Positions 1 through 10,468 of a stretch of DNA of 64,000 bases are shown here, one piece after another. How positions within the stretch are numbered: position 1 is the stretch's first letter; each line of letters starts with the position of its first letter. The translations under genes and the position numbers were made by a program. Source of the stretch: Amphibalanus amphitrite (Eukaryota > Arthropoda > Thecostraca > Balanomorpha > Balanidae). The stretch covers positions 620,001 through 684,000 of the forward strand of contig NW_024881673.1 in the NCBI RefSeq assembly GCF_019059575.1, given 5' to 3'. The notes below the pieces were generated by a model. The model saw only the letters and a program-made list of their open reading frames with translations, was not told the DNA's origin and ran no database searches.

Positions 1-700
1 TAAGGGGGTCCCCCTTCGCCCCAAAAAAACTTTGAATGCCTCTAGGGGCCAAAGTATATGTGGCGAAAAATTGACTTCACCATTGGAATCAGCGTCCAAA
101 ACTGTACCCATGGACCAGTTTTTATGAAAATCTAAGGGGGTCCCCCTTCGCCCCAAAAAACTTTGAATGCCTCTAGGGGCCAAAGTATAATATGTGGCGA
201 AAAACAGACTTCACCGTTGGAATCAGCGTCCAAAACTGTACACATGGACCAGTTTTTATGAAAATCTAAGGGGGTCCCCCTTCGCCCCAAAAAAACTTTG
301 AATACCTCTAGGGGCCAAAGTATAATATGTGGTGAAAAACAGACTTCACCATTGGAATCAGCGTCCAAAACTGTACCCATGGACCAGTTTTTTATGAAAA
401 TCTAAGGGGGTCCCCCTTCGCCCCAAAAAACTTTGAATGCCTCTAGGGGCCAAAGTATAATATGTGGCGAAAAACAGACTTCACCGTTGGAATCAGCGTC
501 CAAAACTGTACACATGGACCAGTTTTTATGAAAATCTAAGGGGGTCCCCCTTCGCCCCCCCAAAAAACTTTGAATGCCTCTAGGGGCCAAAGTATAATAT
601 GTGGCGAAAAACAGACTTCACCATTGGAATCAGCGTCCAAAACTGTACCCATGGAAAAGTTTTTATGAAAATCTAAGGGGGTCCGAATGTGATTCTGAAA
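1..700. repeat. Tandem repeat, about 134-bp unit, five copies plus a partial one
   Basis: The phrase TAAGGGGGTCC recurs at 1, 133, 267, 403, 537 and 673, giving unit lengths of 132-136 bp. Every unit carries CTCTAGGGGCCAAAG, a GGCGAAAAA stretch and AATCAGCGTCCAAAACTG. Units differ by single bases and by the length of the C-runs and A-runs. The array runs off the left edge and stops near 690, where a different sequence begins. Minus-strand open frames through it only reflect the repeat. I see no coding signal. Confidence 0.9.
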
Positions 701-1364
701 GTGAATCAGAATCTGAGGCTGTCTTGACAGACGTGAAGAAGGCAACATCTTGCATGGGGTGATGCTCTTCGAGGAGTCAGCTCCCCAGCATACAGTAAAT
801 TAAATACAAAATCTCCTGAAACGGAGGATCCCGCAAACTGTACCCAAGGGAAAATGCCCCCTTCCTCATTAAACCTCAGCCCACACAAGTTCTGGTTGCT
901 GGGGCGTTTTTGCGGGTGAGTCTAACGAACGTCCCCATGTGACTGTGGCGAGCCTCAGCAGTGCCAGTCGGCTACAATTGCGAGCCATTTCAGACGGAAG
1001 ATCTCGCCGCGCGTGCAGTCAGTCCAGGCACCGACAAGGACTGATGCAGGTGGACCACGGTGACCATATTTGGTGATAAACGTGTAAAATTGGTGTGATA
1101 ATATGTGATCCAAATTTGAAATGCCTATGTTTACAAATTTCTAAGCTACGGCGTTTTAAATGCAAATGCGTATTTTGTCCCAATTTATCTGCCCAACCCT
1201 GTATTCCCGTTTTGCTGTATTCGTAGAGTTCGACGCACCTTTCAACGATATGCGTCTCGTTGCCAATAACCCTTTTTATTGTGATTGCAGCTCTGGCCTG
1301 GTGTTACTGTGACTGGTGCTGCCACCTACACAAGCATCAGTCGATGGTGCTGCCATCTGTCAAA
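701..1364. other. Unassigned sequence after the 134-bp array
   Basis: A short plus-strand frame at about 685-765 reads an acidic SESESE run and then stops, perhaps a gene remnant. Otherwise I see no domain, repeat or RNA gene here. No function is proposed. Confidence 0.3.
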
Positions 1365-1500
1365 CTACTTTCGGCACCGACTGCAGCTCATATTTTGGAC
1401 ATTTGGCTCCAAGGGCAGTCTTCCCTACTGAGGCTTTTCAACACCGTGGTATTGGTATTGTATTGGAGGTATGAACGGGATTGCATTAACTTTGACGTCA
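1365..1500 (-). repeat. Dispersed repeat, inverted copy of 31338-31455, with an unoccupied TTAA
   Basis: Read on the minus strand this segment matches 31338-31455 with only a few substitutions over about 115 bp. At 31338 the shared sequence begins at the TTAA that ends a TTAA element. Here the same TTAA (1486-1489) continues into different flanking DNA with no element. It therefore acts as a paralogous empty site for the right junction of that insertion. Confidence 0.75.
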
Positions 1501-1892
1501 TTTGAGAGATGCAAACTTTACAGATATTCACTAGCATGACATAGCTAAATCGCATTTAGATCATATAATAGAGCCTAGGTACATACATCTAATCATATAA
1601 TCATACTAATCATAACATCATATCATATACTTTACTTATATATGTAGAATTGATCAATGTCACGGGTCACATTCTGATTCAGGGTCGGTCCACGGCCATT
1701 GAACAGTCGGTGGTCTCTCGTATTGCCGACAGTGATGACCAATCCGGTCCAGTGTTGTGGCCACCGGGTGACGGAGTGCACCGCCCACTTGTGTGTGTGT
1801 GTGTGTGTCTGTGTGTCAGAGGGAGGGGGAGGAGCCACCCGGAGAATAATCCACTTCTCCTTATAAATCACTAATAAGTCGTTCCAAGAAAA
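1501..1892. other. AT-rich spacer with a short (GT)n tract
   Basis: ATCATA-type low complexity occupies about 1550-1640 and a (GT)n run lies at about 1792-1818. The rest is unassigned. It lies 3' of the Mab-21-like exon donor on the minus strand, so it may be intron. Confidence 0.4.
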
Positions 1893-1966
1893 GTGGCTGC
1901 GTGGCGTAATAGTTAGCGCAGTCGCATTCCAAGCGAAATGTCGCGGGTTCGCGGTCGGGTTGATCC
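1893..1966 (+). ncRNA. tRNA-like sequence (degenerate tRNA or SINE head)
   Basis: A box-A-like TGGCGTAATAGTTAGCGCAG and a box-B-like GGGTTCGCGGTC lie about 30 bp apart. Between them a possible anticodon arm TCGC-ATTCCAA-GCGA would place TCC (Gly) at the anticodon. The T stem and acceptor stem do not pair, so a functional tRNA is unlikely. A tRNA-derived SINE head or tRNA pseudogene fits better. Confidence 0.45.
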
Positions 1967-2061
1967 ATTTGCTTTTGCCTGTGTTTCTAAATAGCATTTA
2001 TTCAGTCAGTAACTCGGTTGCCAAAGCGAAACCCGCGCGGCGGCGCCGGCGGCGGACTTAC

Positions 2062-3168
2062 CTTGTGTGTTGTCCTCCGCCAGGTAATGCTGCAGCAGCT
2101 GCCACCGGTCCGGCCACCGGCCGACGGCCGCGTCGTAGGCCGCGCGCAGCCGGTCACCGGACAGCAGCTGCTGCGTCCGCCGGCGCCAGAGGCCGGCCGT
2201 GGCGACCACCGTCGGGCCGTCCATCTCTGGTAGTTTGAGACGGAGGTTGTACTGCAGGTCACAGCTGAGGTGCTGCTCCAACCTCTCCCGGCACCGCTGG
2301 TAGGTGACCGGTGGTTGGAAGTTCCCCTCCCAGGCCTCCTTCCTCTTCCGGTCCACCTCTCCCCACCGGTCCATCTCCCCCGGCACGGCCTCACCGAGGG
2401 CCCGCAGCAGCAGCTCGGGCCGCAGCAGCAGCTCGGCCCGGCCCCGCGGCGTGTCCGGCTCGGCGGTCAGGCCGGCCGGCCGCTCCCGGCGACACCAGGC
2501 GGCCACCGCGGCCGGCTCACCCAGCAGGTCATCCAGGTCGGAGTCGGTGAGGAGCCGGGTGAGCGGCGTCACGTCCAGCGTGACGGCGTCACCGACCGGT
2601 GACGTCATCGGCTCGCCGTCCGCCAGGTCCGCCGGGTCCACCACGCTCCAGGCCATGAGCAGGTGACACTGCTGGCGGTGTGTCCCCGACATCATGTGGT
2701 GGAACCACTGGAGCAGGCGGGGGGCCGCGCGGGCCAGGTGGGGGATGGCGTCACTCCACCAGCTCTCCCAGCAGGGGGCCGTGGGGCGGAGCCTGATACC
2801 TTCCAAGACAGCCTGCCGGAGGAGCGTCCGTCCCAGACGGAGCCGCAGCTGGCGCTCTGAGAGCGGCTCCGTCGGCCGCCCCTCCAGCAGGATGTCCAGG
2901 GACCACCGCTTCTCACAGCAGGCCATCAGGAGGGGTGTCAGGTGCTCCCTCACCAGCCGGAGGGAGCCGATGATGGCCTGCCGCTGGTCCGCGGTCAGCT
3001 CCGCCGCCACGTTGATGGCCGGGTAGAAGTAGCAGGGCAGCCATTCTTCATCGAGGCGCCGCTCCAGCCAGTCCAGGAGCCGGTGGACGCCGTCCGTGAC
3101 GCCCGTCCGCGGTCCACCGTGCGGCTCCTGGGCCACCCAGAGCGCCGCCGTCTTGATAAAGTACGACT
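2062..3168 (-). CDS. Mab-21-like protein, 3' part of the interrupted coding exon
   Basis: On the minus strand this open frame starts at the junction with the TTAA element and reads KSYFIKTAALWVAQE, the typical start of the Mab-21 C-terminal helical half. It continues with GVHRLLDWLERRLDEEWLPC and a YFYPAINVA segment, the usual Mab-21 order. A further 280 residues or so, rich in Leu, Arg and Trp, extend past the usual family length of about 360-400 and match nothing I recognise. The exon stops at a consensus donor, CACAAG then GTAAGT (minus strand, donor bases 2061-2056), so more coding sequence should lie downstream, beyond or near the left edge. GC content is far above the surrounding repeats, consistent with a host gene. 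Apart from the element at 3169-4362 I see no stop or frameshift. Confidence 0.8.
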
Positions 3169-4362
3169 TTAACCTTCGCCCTGGTGGGGGGGGGGCCATT
3201 TTGGCCCCCCCCCTGTGGTTTTTCAGCGATAACTCAGAAACCACTTGAGTTAGCGCCCTGAAACTTTGTATAGCTGTTTATTCAACATTTTTACATCATG
3301 TCCTTTTTTGGGGGGTTCGGGTCAGGTCAGGTCAGGTCACAAGGTCACCAAAACTGACACCACCTCTAAAAAAGTTCAAAGCTCTCTCAAAGGCACAGCT
3401 TTTATCCGATCGATGTAAAATTTACAGTACTTGAAGATGTCACCCAGCTCTACAAAATGGCTATCTCGGATTTTTTATAAATGTGACCTAAGGTCAGGTC
3501 AGGTCATCGCTGCTCCCCATTATAAGTCAATGGGAGAATCGAAAAGTAGTTGTTTTTCAGCTAAATCGGGCGTGATTGTTCCTATATTTCGTTATTGAAG
3601 TGTCTTGGGTCAGCAAATCACAGCCCATGTGAAACCATTTGCTTGTGACCTCGCTGAGGTCACGCTAGGTCATCTCCCTGGTCACCAGAGGTCACCAGCG
3701 GTTTTTCTGCACTTACTTGTTATTGAATAGAGATAGAGACTCCGTTCGACGTTTATCGTGTTTGTCTCGTCAATGCGGATCGAATGATATGCAGCATGAC
3801 CTATTTCGGTAAGGTCATGACCTTGACCTGAGGTCAAATTTTCAAAATGACCTTTCGAGGTCAAACTATATATCATTCGACGCGTCTCGACGAGCCAAGC
3901 ACGATGGTGCATGAATCGTTTCTCTATTTTCTCGTGAATGCATGCTATAGTTAAAAACATTTTCAAAGAAATTTGCCAAGTTGACCTTGCATGACCTCTG
4001 TAGGCCAAACCGTTGAGCTGAGGTCAAATCTGACGAACCTTGGCGAAAGAGCTTGAAAAGAGCTATCGATTGCTTTTTTCCGCGGCTCTCTAGCTCTTCT
4101 AGTTTCCGAGCTACAGCGGAATATGTCCGGCAACACCGAAAACACTGAAATTTGACCTATGATGACCTCTAGCGACCTCAATATTGACCTTAGCGAAAAA
4201 ATGACCGAAATACTTTCGAACGTACTTGTTATGGGCTTTCGTTTGCTTTTTTCCGCGTCTTCCTAGCCCTCTTCGTTTTCGAGTTAGACGGGGGGGGGTC
4301 ATTTTGGCCCCCCCCCCCACCAGGGCGAAGGTGGCTCAGACCCACACCAGGGCGCGGGTTAA
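3169..4362 (-). mobile_element. TTAA element (piggyBac-like MITE) inside the Mab-21-like gene
   Basis: TTAA at 3169-3172 and 4359-4362 bounds 1,190 bp. The left end reads TTAACCTTCGCCCTGG, then a G-run, core CCATTTTGG and a C-run. The right end reads G-run, TCATTTTGG, C-run, then the tag ACCAGGGCG twice (the 'long' end) and GGCGCGGGTTAA. The interior is non-coding and dense in TGACCT/AGGTCA. It carries the CATTATAAGTCAATGGG block shared with the elements at 45701, 52081 and 54904. Removing the element and one TTAA restores the host frame (GAC TTA TTA AAG). Its length is not a multiple of three and the junctions bring in a stop, so it disrupts the gene unless spliced out. Confidence 0.9.
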
Positions 4363-5328
4363 TAAGTCGATGGCTACCCCGCTCTCCTTCAGGATGTTTT
4401 TGATGGCCTTTAGGGCTGTAACCGCAGCCCGCAGCCCCGGGCAGAGCTGACGGACGGCCAGCAGCTCCGCCCGAGACAGCGAGATGCGGTACTCAATAGA
4501 CTCCGTCTCACTGCCCGGCCGGCCGGTGGGCACCAGGTGGACCCCGAAGCTGGTGTCCCAGGGGGCGCCGTCGGGCCAGACTGGCGCGGGCCACCAGCCG
4601 CGCACCAGCAGGCAGAAGACGAAGTCTATGCCGCCGTCTTTAGCATCAGGCCTTTTGACATTGACTGCCGGGCCGGTGGGGGTGATCTCACCATCCCCCA
4701 CGACCCGGCAGAAGTCCACCATCAGCCGACGGACCGAGTCGGCCGGCAGCGCCTCCAGCGGCTCCTCGTGGCCGCACCGGTCCGTCCGCACCCAGTGCAG
4801 CGTCACGAAACCGGCGTTGTCGGTCGGCCGGGCCCACAGCTGCGGCGCAGAGCGCGGCTCGATGACGGCCGGCTTCTCCGCGCCCGGTGGCGCCCAGCGG
4901 AAGGGGCCGTCAAACTCTAACATAATGTCGAAATCTGACGTGCTGTCCTCACCGATGATAAGGTCCTCCAGCCCCTCAGCCGAGCTCCCCGACCTGTTAC
5001 AGGTGACCAGCCGGAGCGGCTGGCGGGGCTGGCAGTGACGACACCGGGCGGCGGCGGCGGCCCCGACCTCCGCCAGCGCCGACAGCAGAGGGCGGCGCAA
5101 CAGATCACCGACGGCGTCACCGACCTCACAGCCGGTGATGTACGCCTGTTTGCCCGGGCCGTGGTTGTCCACCAGGTCTGTGGCCACCAGCAGCGTGTCG
5201 GCGACCAGATGGGCCGCCGACCCGCACCTCGCCACCAGCTGCTGCACCACCGGCTCCAGCCTCCTCTCCACCAGCCTCCAATTCCGCTCCACCCTGTAAA
5301 AGCGAGCGGCATCAATGATTTTAGACAT
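4363..5328 (-). CDS. Mab-21-like (cGAS-like nucleotidyltransferase fold) protein, 5' part
   Basis: Starting from the methionine at 5328 (MSKIIDAARFYRVERN) the frame runs 322 residues to the TTAA insertion. An N-terminal helix with VVQQLV precedes a nucleotidyltransferase core. That core has GSSAEG at about residues 114-119, an acidic pair DFD at about 132-134 in DFDIMLEF, and a third aspartate at about 235 in GIDFVF followed by a Trp-Pro turn. These positions correspond to the Gly-Ser motif and metal-binding acids of cGAS/Mab-21 enzymes, so catalysis is possible, though untested. The C-terminal part (LKAIKNILKESGVAIDLL) leads directly into the KSYFIKTAA segment at 3168. The start is uncertain: an upstream in-frame Met exists at 5394, and a TTTTACAG acceptor-like site lies just after residue 10, so the true first exon could lie further upstream. 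Confidence 0.8.
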
Positions 5329-5394
5329 ACTTGTATCTATGTAGGTAGTTATAATAGGTAAGCGATCTAACGTAAGGCAAACACTAGGTGTCAC

Positions 5395-5620
5395 TGATCA
5401 CTGTCACAGACGGACTGGCCGGTGCCGGCCGGCGCCGCTGCTGATATACCGACCGCCGGCGGCGGCCCCGATAAGAGCCGCCGGCCGCCGGCAGCGACAG
5501 GCGCGCGGCGCCGACTGGAGCCGGCCGGCGGCCACCTCCGGCTGCCGGCGTCACGGCCAGCACAGAGACGAGCCGGGCCGGGTAGGGCCACACACCAGAG
5601 GTGGTACCTGCGCCGACTGG
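5395..5620 (-). promoter_or_regulatory. Very GC/CpG-rich upstream region of the Mab-21-like gene
   Basis: The 200 bp directly upstream of the gene on the minus strand is built of GCCGGC-type motifs and is much richer in CpG than anything nearby except the exon. It could be a 5' UTR, a promoter or an upstream coding exon. A 66-69 residue Arg/Pro/Ala frame across it shows no domain. The regulatory call is an inference from position and composition only. Confidence 0.3.
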
Positions 5621-6009
5621 TTTATTATGAAATGGTTGGTTATTTAGTCTTGTTAGTTCAAAACAAACATAATAACCTTGTTCCGTGCTGTTTATACACG
5701 ACGGGGATAGAAACTACCCCCCCCCCCCCGTCTGGCTGAGCAAAATAATGGACTCGTCCGTCTATACTGGAACGTCCAATGAGCACCGGTGTAAATGTTT
5801 TTGAATAAACAACTTCTTAGAACCCTTTGCTGTATGTTGGAGGGGGAGGGGGAGCTGGAGAGGGGGGGCACGCAGCTCATACCTGTTCTGAAAACTGAAG
5901 GTTCAGCATCGTTTGTAGAACGGTGATTGGTGATTGCTTAGAAATGAAGACCAAACCATCGAACTTAGGTAACATGCAAGCACAATACAACGATTTTATA
6001 TGTATTTAG
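5621..6009. other. Unassigned interval
   Basis: There is a poly-C tract near 5717-5730 and a G-rich tract near 5842-5867. I see no domain, RNA gene or clear transposon end. Confidence 0.3.
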
Positions 6010-6565
6010 TGTTTAGAAGGTTGGGGGTTGAATACAACCCCCCCCCCTGAGATCTCGAAAACGGCGCAACGTAGCGACAAGCGGTAAACGGCGTTGGGTA
6101 GGTTGAGATGAGATCTACAAGAAATACAAAGATCATTTTTGGGTCAGGTCAAAAACGAGGTCAGCGGAGGTCACCAAACTCAAAATGTTGCGATTTTTTA
6201 GCGATCTCGACATCCCTCCATATTTCCCGATTTATCTCGGGAACTAGATGAGCTAGAAATTTGCGATAAAAAGCATTCGGTAGCTGTTGAAACGCTCTTT
6301 CGCTAAGCTGTCCTCAAATTTGACCTAAGGTCAACGGTTCAGCCTACAGAGGTCATGTAATGTCAGATCAATATTGCAAATTTTCCGGAAATGCTTTTTC
6401 TGCAATAACTTTTCTTCCCAATGAGATAGAGAAATAATTCACACACCATCGTTCTTAGCTCGTCAAGGTGCATCGAATGGTATATAATATGCCCTCGAAA
6501 GAACAAGTTCAAAAGTTGACCTCAGGTCAAGGTCATGACCTGACCGAAATAGGTCATGTTGCATA

Positions 6566-8626
6566 GGGGAGAGCGAGGCCATTTGAACCACTTTTTATAT
6601 ATTGACATGCACAGCGAGATCTAGTTGTCATATCGAAAAATGCACAATACCATGAAAAAAATATGCTCTTTTGGCTTTATTTTAAGATATATAAAATTAT
6701 GTTTCAAACATATTTTGCTGCCAAACGCATGCTTATAAAACAGCTCTACGCCCGTTTCAAATGACCCCGATGCGAGGGTCAATTGAACCAGCCCATGGGG
6801 TCAATTGCACCTATCCTTAACAATGAAATGTTTTCCTCTTTAAGGCCACTTTCTTAACCCTCGCCCTGGCAGGGCATTTTTCATAACACGGCCTGGCAGG
6901 GGGGGAGGGTCGATGCGACCCCCCCTCGCGATTGGCTCCTATGGCACCTAGAAACACCAAATTTAGTGTGTAGGTGGGCCCCCTGGAGATCTCCCCCCTG
7001 TGCAAATTTGGTTGCTCTAGGGCAATATTTAGGGGGGTTTTGGGGGGGTTTAAATGTAAAAATTTCGCGAAAAACAGGTCAAAAGTTTTTCGCTTATAAC
7101 TTTTGATCTAATTAAGATAGAGCAAAAAGAAAAGCACCAGTGAACTCAGCACGTCAAGGCGCGTCGAATGATATACTTTTTAGCTTGCTTAAGTGTACTT
7201 AAAGTTTTTGTTAAATTTTAAGTAAACTTAAATTTATAAATTAAGTTCAAGTTAACCAAATTGCATCATATCGCATATCATCCGATTCGGCTGATCACCA
7301 GGAACACAATGATACCATTATTTAAGCTCTAGCGTCATTATGTGCCAAGTTATTGGCAAAAACGTCATTTGACCTCAGTTGACCTGATTTGACCTGACCC
7401 ATGGATAAGTACACCAAACAAAGAAGCACCAAGTGACCTGCTGTTAAGTACTGTGGTTTCAAAGCACAAAAGTGATAGAACGAAGCGGATATCTCCAGTA
7501 TTTTCCGAATTTAGTATTTTCCCATAGGCTTAACATTACGACGTAATGACCTCTAACTGACCTCAGGTCAGTGACCTCAAAAAGCCCGAACTATATGTTA
7601 TACAACTCGGTGAACTTAGCACATCCTGAAAGTTTGAAGGAAATCAGTGCAAAACTGTGAGTTGGGGAGGTGGAAAAAGAAAATTGAAATTTGACCATGA
7701 CCTTGTACCGGTTTTTCTGACCTGGTGACCTGACCCAAGGTCACCCGGACCTGAAATTTTCAGGTCATATGTAAAAAGGTTGCCCCATAGGCTGTGCCAA
7801 ATTTGGCGGCGCTGCGCGCCGCCGTTTTTACGCTATCTTCGAAAAACCTTAGGGGGGGGTCGCATCGACCCCCCCCCCTACCAGGGCGAGGGTTAAGGAG
7901 ATATTTTGTCCGGTTTACTTTTCCAAATGTTACATTCAATAGGTCGTTGGAAAGCTAAAAGTGCAAAGTTCCTCAAAATAGGTGACATAAAGTACATAGA
8001 CTATGGTAAAATGGGCGGATGAGGAAAATGAGAAATATCTCAGGCTATAGTGTGCTTTCAAGCAAAAGGCTGGAGAAAAGGGGTCAAAAATTGAGCTCTG
8101 TTAAAATACTATTTCAGTTTAAAAGCTCATTTCAAAGGTGGACTATTTCCTTTAATGTTTACAGACCCTGAACAATAACCATTGCAAAGGTCACCGGGGT
8201 CCATTGAAAAGGCCTGTGGCCCTGTTTCAACTGACCCTCAGAGAAGCGTTTCAATTGACCCCATCCGCTCCCGCCATCTCGCACGCGCCGTAAAGCACAT
8301 GTCAAACGAGCTGGAGGGACGGCATCATGCTGAATGAAGGGCCAAATAAGATGTTATTCCGGAGCCAGGCGTTCTTCTTTCAGCAAACAAAGGTATATGA
8401 GATATCACAAAATATTCATAAAAACGATTTCTCCCAAACGCCCCTAAAAAACACAAAAACAAGTGTCAAATCAAAATTACCGTCCGTTTGCCGCCCAAAC
8501 GCCGTTGTCAAAGGAAGTGGTCGAGCGCGGATGCGCAGTGGTGTCGGCAACGCTATATGTTGCATACTGTTGAAAATAAAGCCATGTTTCATCTGACCCC
8601 GTATTTCAACTGGCCCCGCTCTCCCC
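6566..8626. mobile_element. TA-target DNA transposon relic (non-autonomous)
   Basis: Inverted ends GGGGAGAGCGAGGCCA (6566) and its near complement ending at 8626 are flanked by TA at 6564-6565 and 8627-8628. Deleting it rebuilds TTGCA-TA-TCATTCG, the sequence found uninterrupted in related elements. GGTCAATTGAACC-like motifs recur near both ends. Without the nested TTAA element it is about 1.0 kb and has no transposase. The TA duplication suggests a Tc1/mariner- or ISL2EU-like mechanism; the superfamily is not certain. Confidence 0.65.
6854..7896 (-). mobile_element. TTAA element, core TCGATGCGA, tag CTGGCAGGG
   Basis: It spans 1,039 bp plus TTAA (6854-6857, 7893-7896). Left: TTAACCCTCGCCCTGGCAGG, a second CCTGGCAGGG, G-run, TCGATGCGA, C-run. 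Right: G-run, TCGCATCGA, C-run, CCAGGGCGAGGGTTAA. The tag is doubled on the left, so the long end is left. A second copy lies at 40881-41923 with the same length and near-identical sequence. Confidence 0.9.
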
Positions 8627-9224
8627 TATCATTCGATCCGCATTGACGAGTAAAACACGATAAACGTCGAACGGAGTCTCTATATCTATTCAATTAAAAG
8701 TGATTGAAGAAAAACCGTTGGTGACCTCAGTTGACCTGAGATCGAGGTCATGTTAGGTCAAACATTGACCAAACTAGGTCAAGTTGCATCTTGATCGACG
8801 CGTCTTGATAAAATAAGCGGGATGGTGAAAGAATTATGTTTCTATGTCCCATACTTCTCGAGTTATGTCCGAAATTGCATGCCGGGCCCCAAAAGTGACC
8901 TGACCTAAGGTCACAGAAATAAAAATTTCGAAATATACATAATGTTCCTTATGGTCTCCTAATATGTTTCTGAAAGTTTCATAGCATTCAGTCAAATGGT
9001 GTGGGTGTAGCACAGCGTCAAACTTTTTATGAGGTGAGGTCACTTATCGTGACCTGGTGACCTGACCTTGCATGACCTAACACTAATTTTTCAGAGGTGA
9101 TGTAAAATTGTTTGATGAGCAGCTATACAAAGTTTCAAAGTCGTAGCTTCACTTGTTTTTGAGTTAGGTACAGCAAAAAAATCAGAGAAGGGGTTGAAAC
9201 CCCCCCCCCCCTGCAGTGCGCGTG

Positions 9225-10401
9225 TTAACCCTCGCCCCGTTGGGGGCCATTTTGCCCCCCTGTGGTTTTTCCTGAATAGCAAGAAAACAGCGGCGCGCAG
9301 CGCCGCCAAATTTTCAGTACCTTCCCGGGCATCAATTTGACACCTTCACACCAAATTTCAAGTCTAAGGTCACCTTAGGTCAGGAGTTATTGAGGTCATA
9401 CTGAGGTCATGTTCGAGCAAAAATGAGCAAAAAACATGCAATTTTGAAACGCTCACCAAATCTACAGTTATCAAGCAATTTCAAAGTTCTTTATATGGTC
9501 TAGTAGACAAAAAGCGGCGCTACAAAACTGCTATCTCGGATTTTCAAAATTTTGGGTTGTTGACCCAAAAAAATTCAAAAAATTGATTTTTTTAGAAAAA
9601 CTAAAAAAAATCCAAAATTTTTTTCCAAATTTCGAAAAAAAACAGAATATATGTGATAGTCCATGCGCTCTTCTGTATACATACCAAATTTCAGATCGAT
9701 ATCTCGTTTTTTGGCCAAGTTATAGCGAACAAACTGTTCAAAAATGATGACGTCAAATTTTTGAACTCAATTTTTGGCGATTCTAGACCACTTACGGCAA
9801 AACAAAGACTACCATTGAACTCCCCGTGACAAGCTGCATCGATTTGATACCCATTTTATGCAAAAATATTAATTTTAAAATTTGACCTAATTTGACCTGA
9901 CCTTGTCCTGACCTTGGCCTGAATTTGACCAAAACGTGACCTAAGCTGGCCCCAAAGGCTGCCTGACCCACATAATCGCATTTGTCATGTAAAATGGACC
10001 ATAAAACATGTATCACACGACACGTTCATATTGTGACCCCCCCGTGACCTGACCTCTGTGACCTGACCTGGTATCAGTGACCTCAAATAGCAAAATATGT
10101 GTTTGAAGAGCATTTCCTCATCGATGATTTTCAATGAAATGCATTTTACTCGATTTTACAACGCATTCCTTGAAATGCCTGTAAACGATGAAAATTAGAA
10201 CTTTGACCTGACCTGTGACGTCATCAGTTTGACCTAGGTCAATAAAATTGGGTCACAAGGTAGTTCCCTGATAGGGCTATCCAACACCGTTTGCCGCTTG
10301 TCGCTAGGTTGCGTGGTTCTCGAGATCTTAGGGGGGGCAAAAATGCCCCCCCTCCCCAACGGGGCGCGTTGCTCGGCAGAGCCCAACGGGGCGCGGGTTA
10401 A
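9225..10401 (+). mobile_element. TTAA element, core GCAAAATGC, tag CCGTTGGGG
   Basis: It spans 1,173 bp plus TTAA. Left: TTAACCCTCGCCCCGTTGGG, then CCATTTTGCC. Right: GGCAAAAATGCC, then CCCAACGGGGCGCG twice around TTGCTCGGCAGAG and GGGTTAA (long end right). The subterminal palindrome GGCGCGCAGCGCC follows the left hairpin. The interior has the CATAAAACATG block shared with the families at 17239, 22670 and 53710. Its left TTAA is also the right end of the older element 6010-9228. The closest relative is at 44516-45698. Confidence 0.9.
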
Positions 10402-10468
10402 TTTCCACGATAGGTAGGTACTCTCACTTCTAGAGCTCAGCTCAAAATTCACTTCAACAGGCGACGTC

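Larger units (their letters stand above)
6010..9228. mobile_element. Older TTAA-type element hosting two later insertions
   Basis: The left part at about 6018-6050 has G-run, TTGAATACAA, C-run, then GAGATCTCG as in other element ends. The right part at about 9189-9228 has GGGGTTGAAACCCC, a short tag and GTGTTAA. The interior shares the TGACCT-rich core, including AGGTCATGACCT at 6530-6541 and the TTGCATATCATTCGATCCG block that flanks the TA insertion. No clear TTAACCC survives on the left, so that end is degraded. The transposon at 6566-8626 and the element at 6854-7896 are nested inside. Confidence 0.55.

Noticed and set aside
1893..1966. Functional tRNA-Gly gene
   Set aside because: The acceptor and T stems do not pair, so only a tRNA-like relic is supported.
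2002..3172. Several 60-130 residue frames antisense or out of frame to the Mab-21-like exon
   Set aside because: They are GC-rich shadow frames. Only the minus frame that shows Mab-21 motifs is supported.
3169..4362. The element in the Mab-21-like gene as a normal intron
   Set aside because: It has TTAA duplications and family-typical ends. The obvious splice choices do not restore the frame. It remains open only as a possible cryptic intron.
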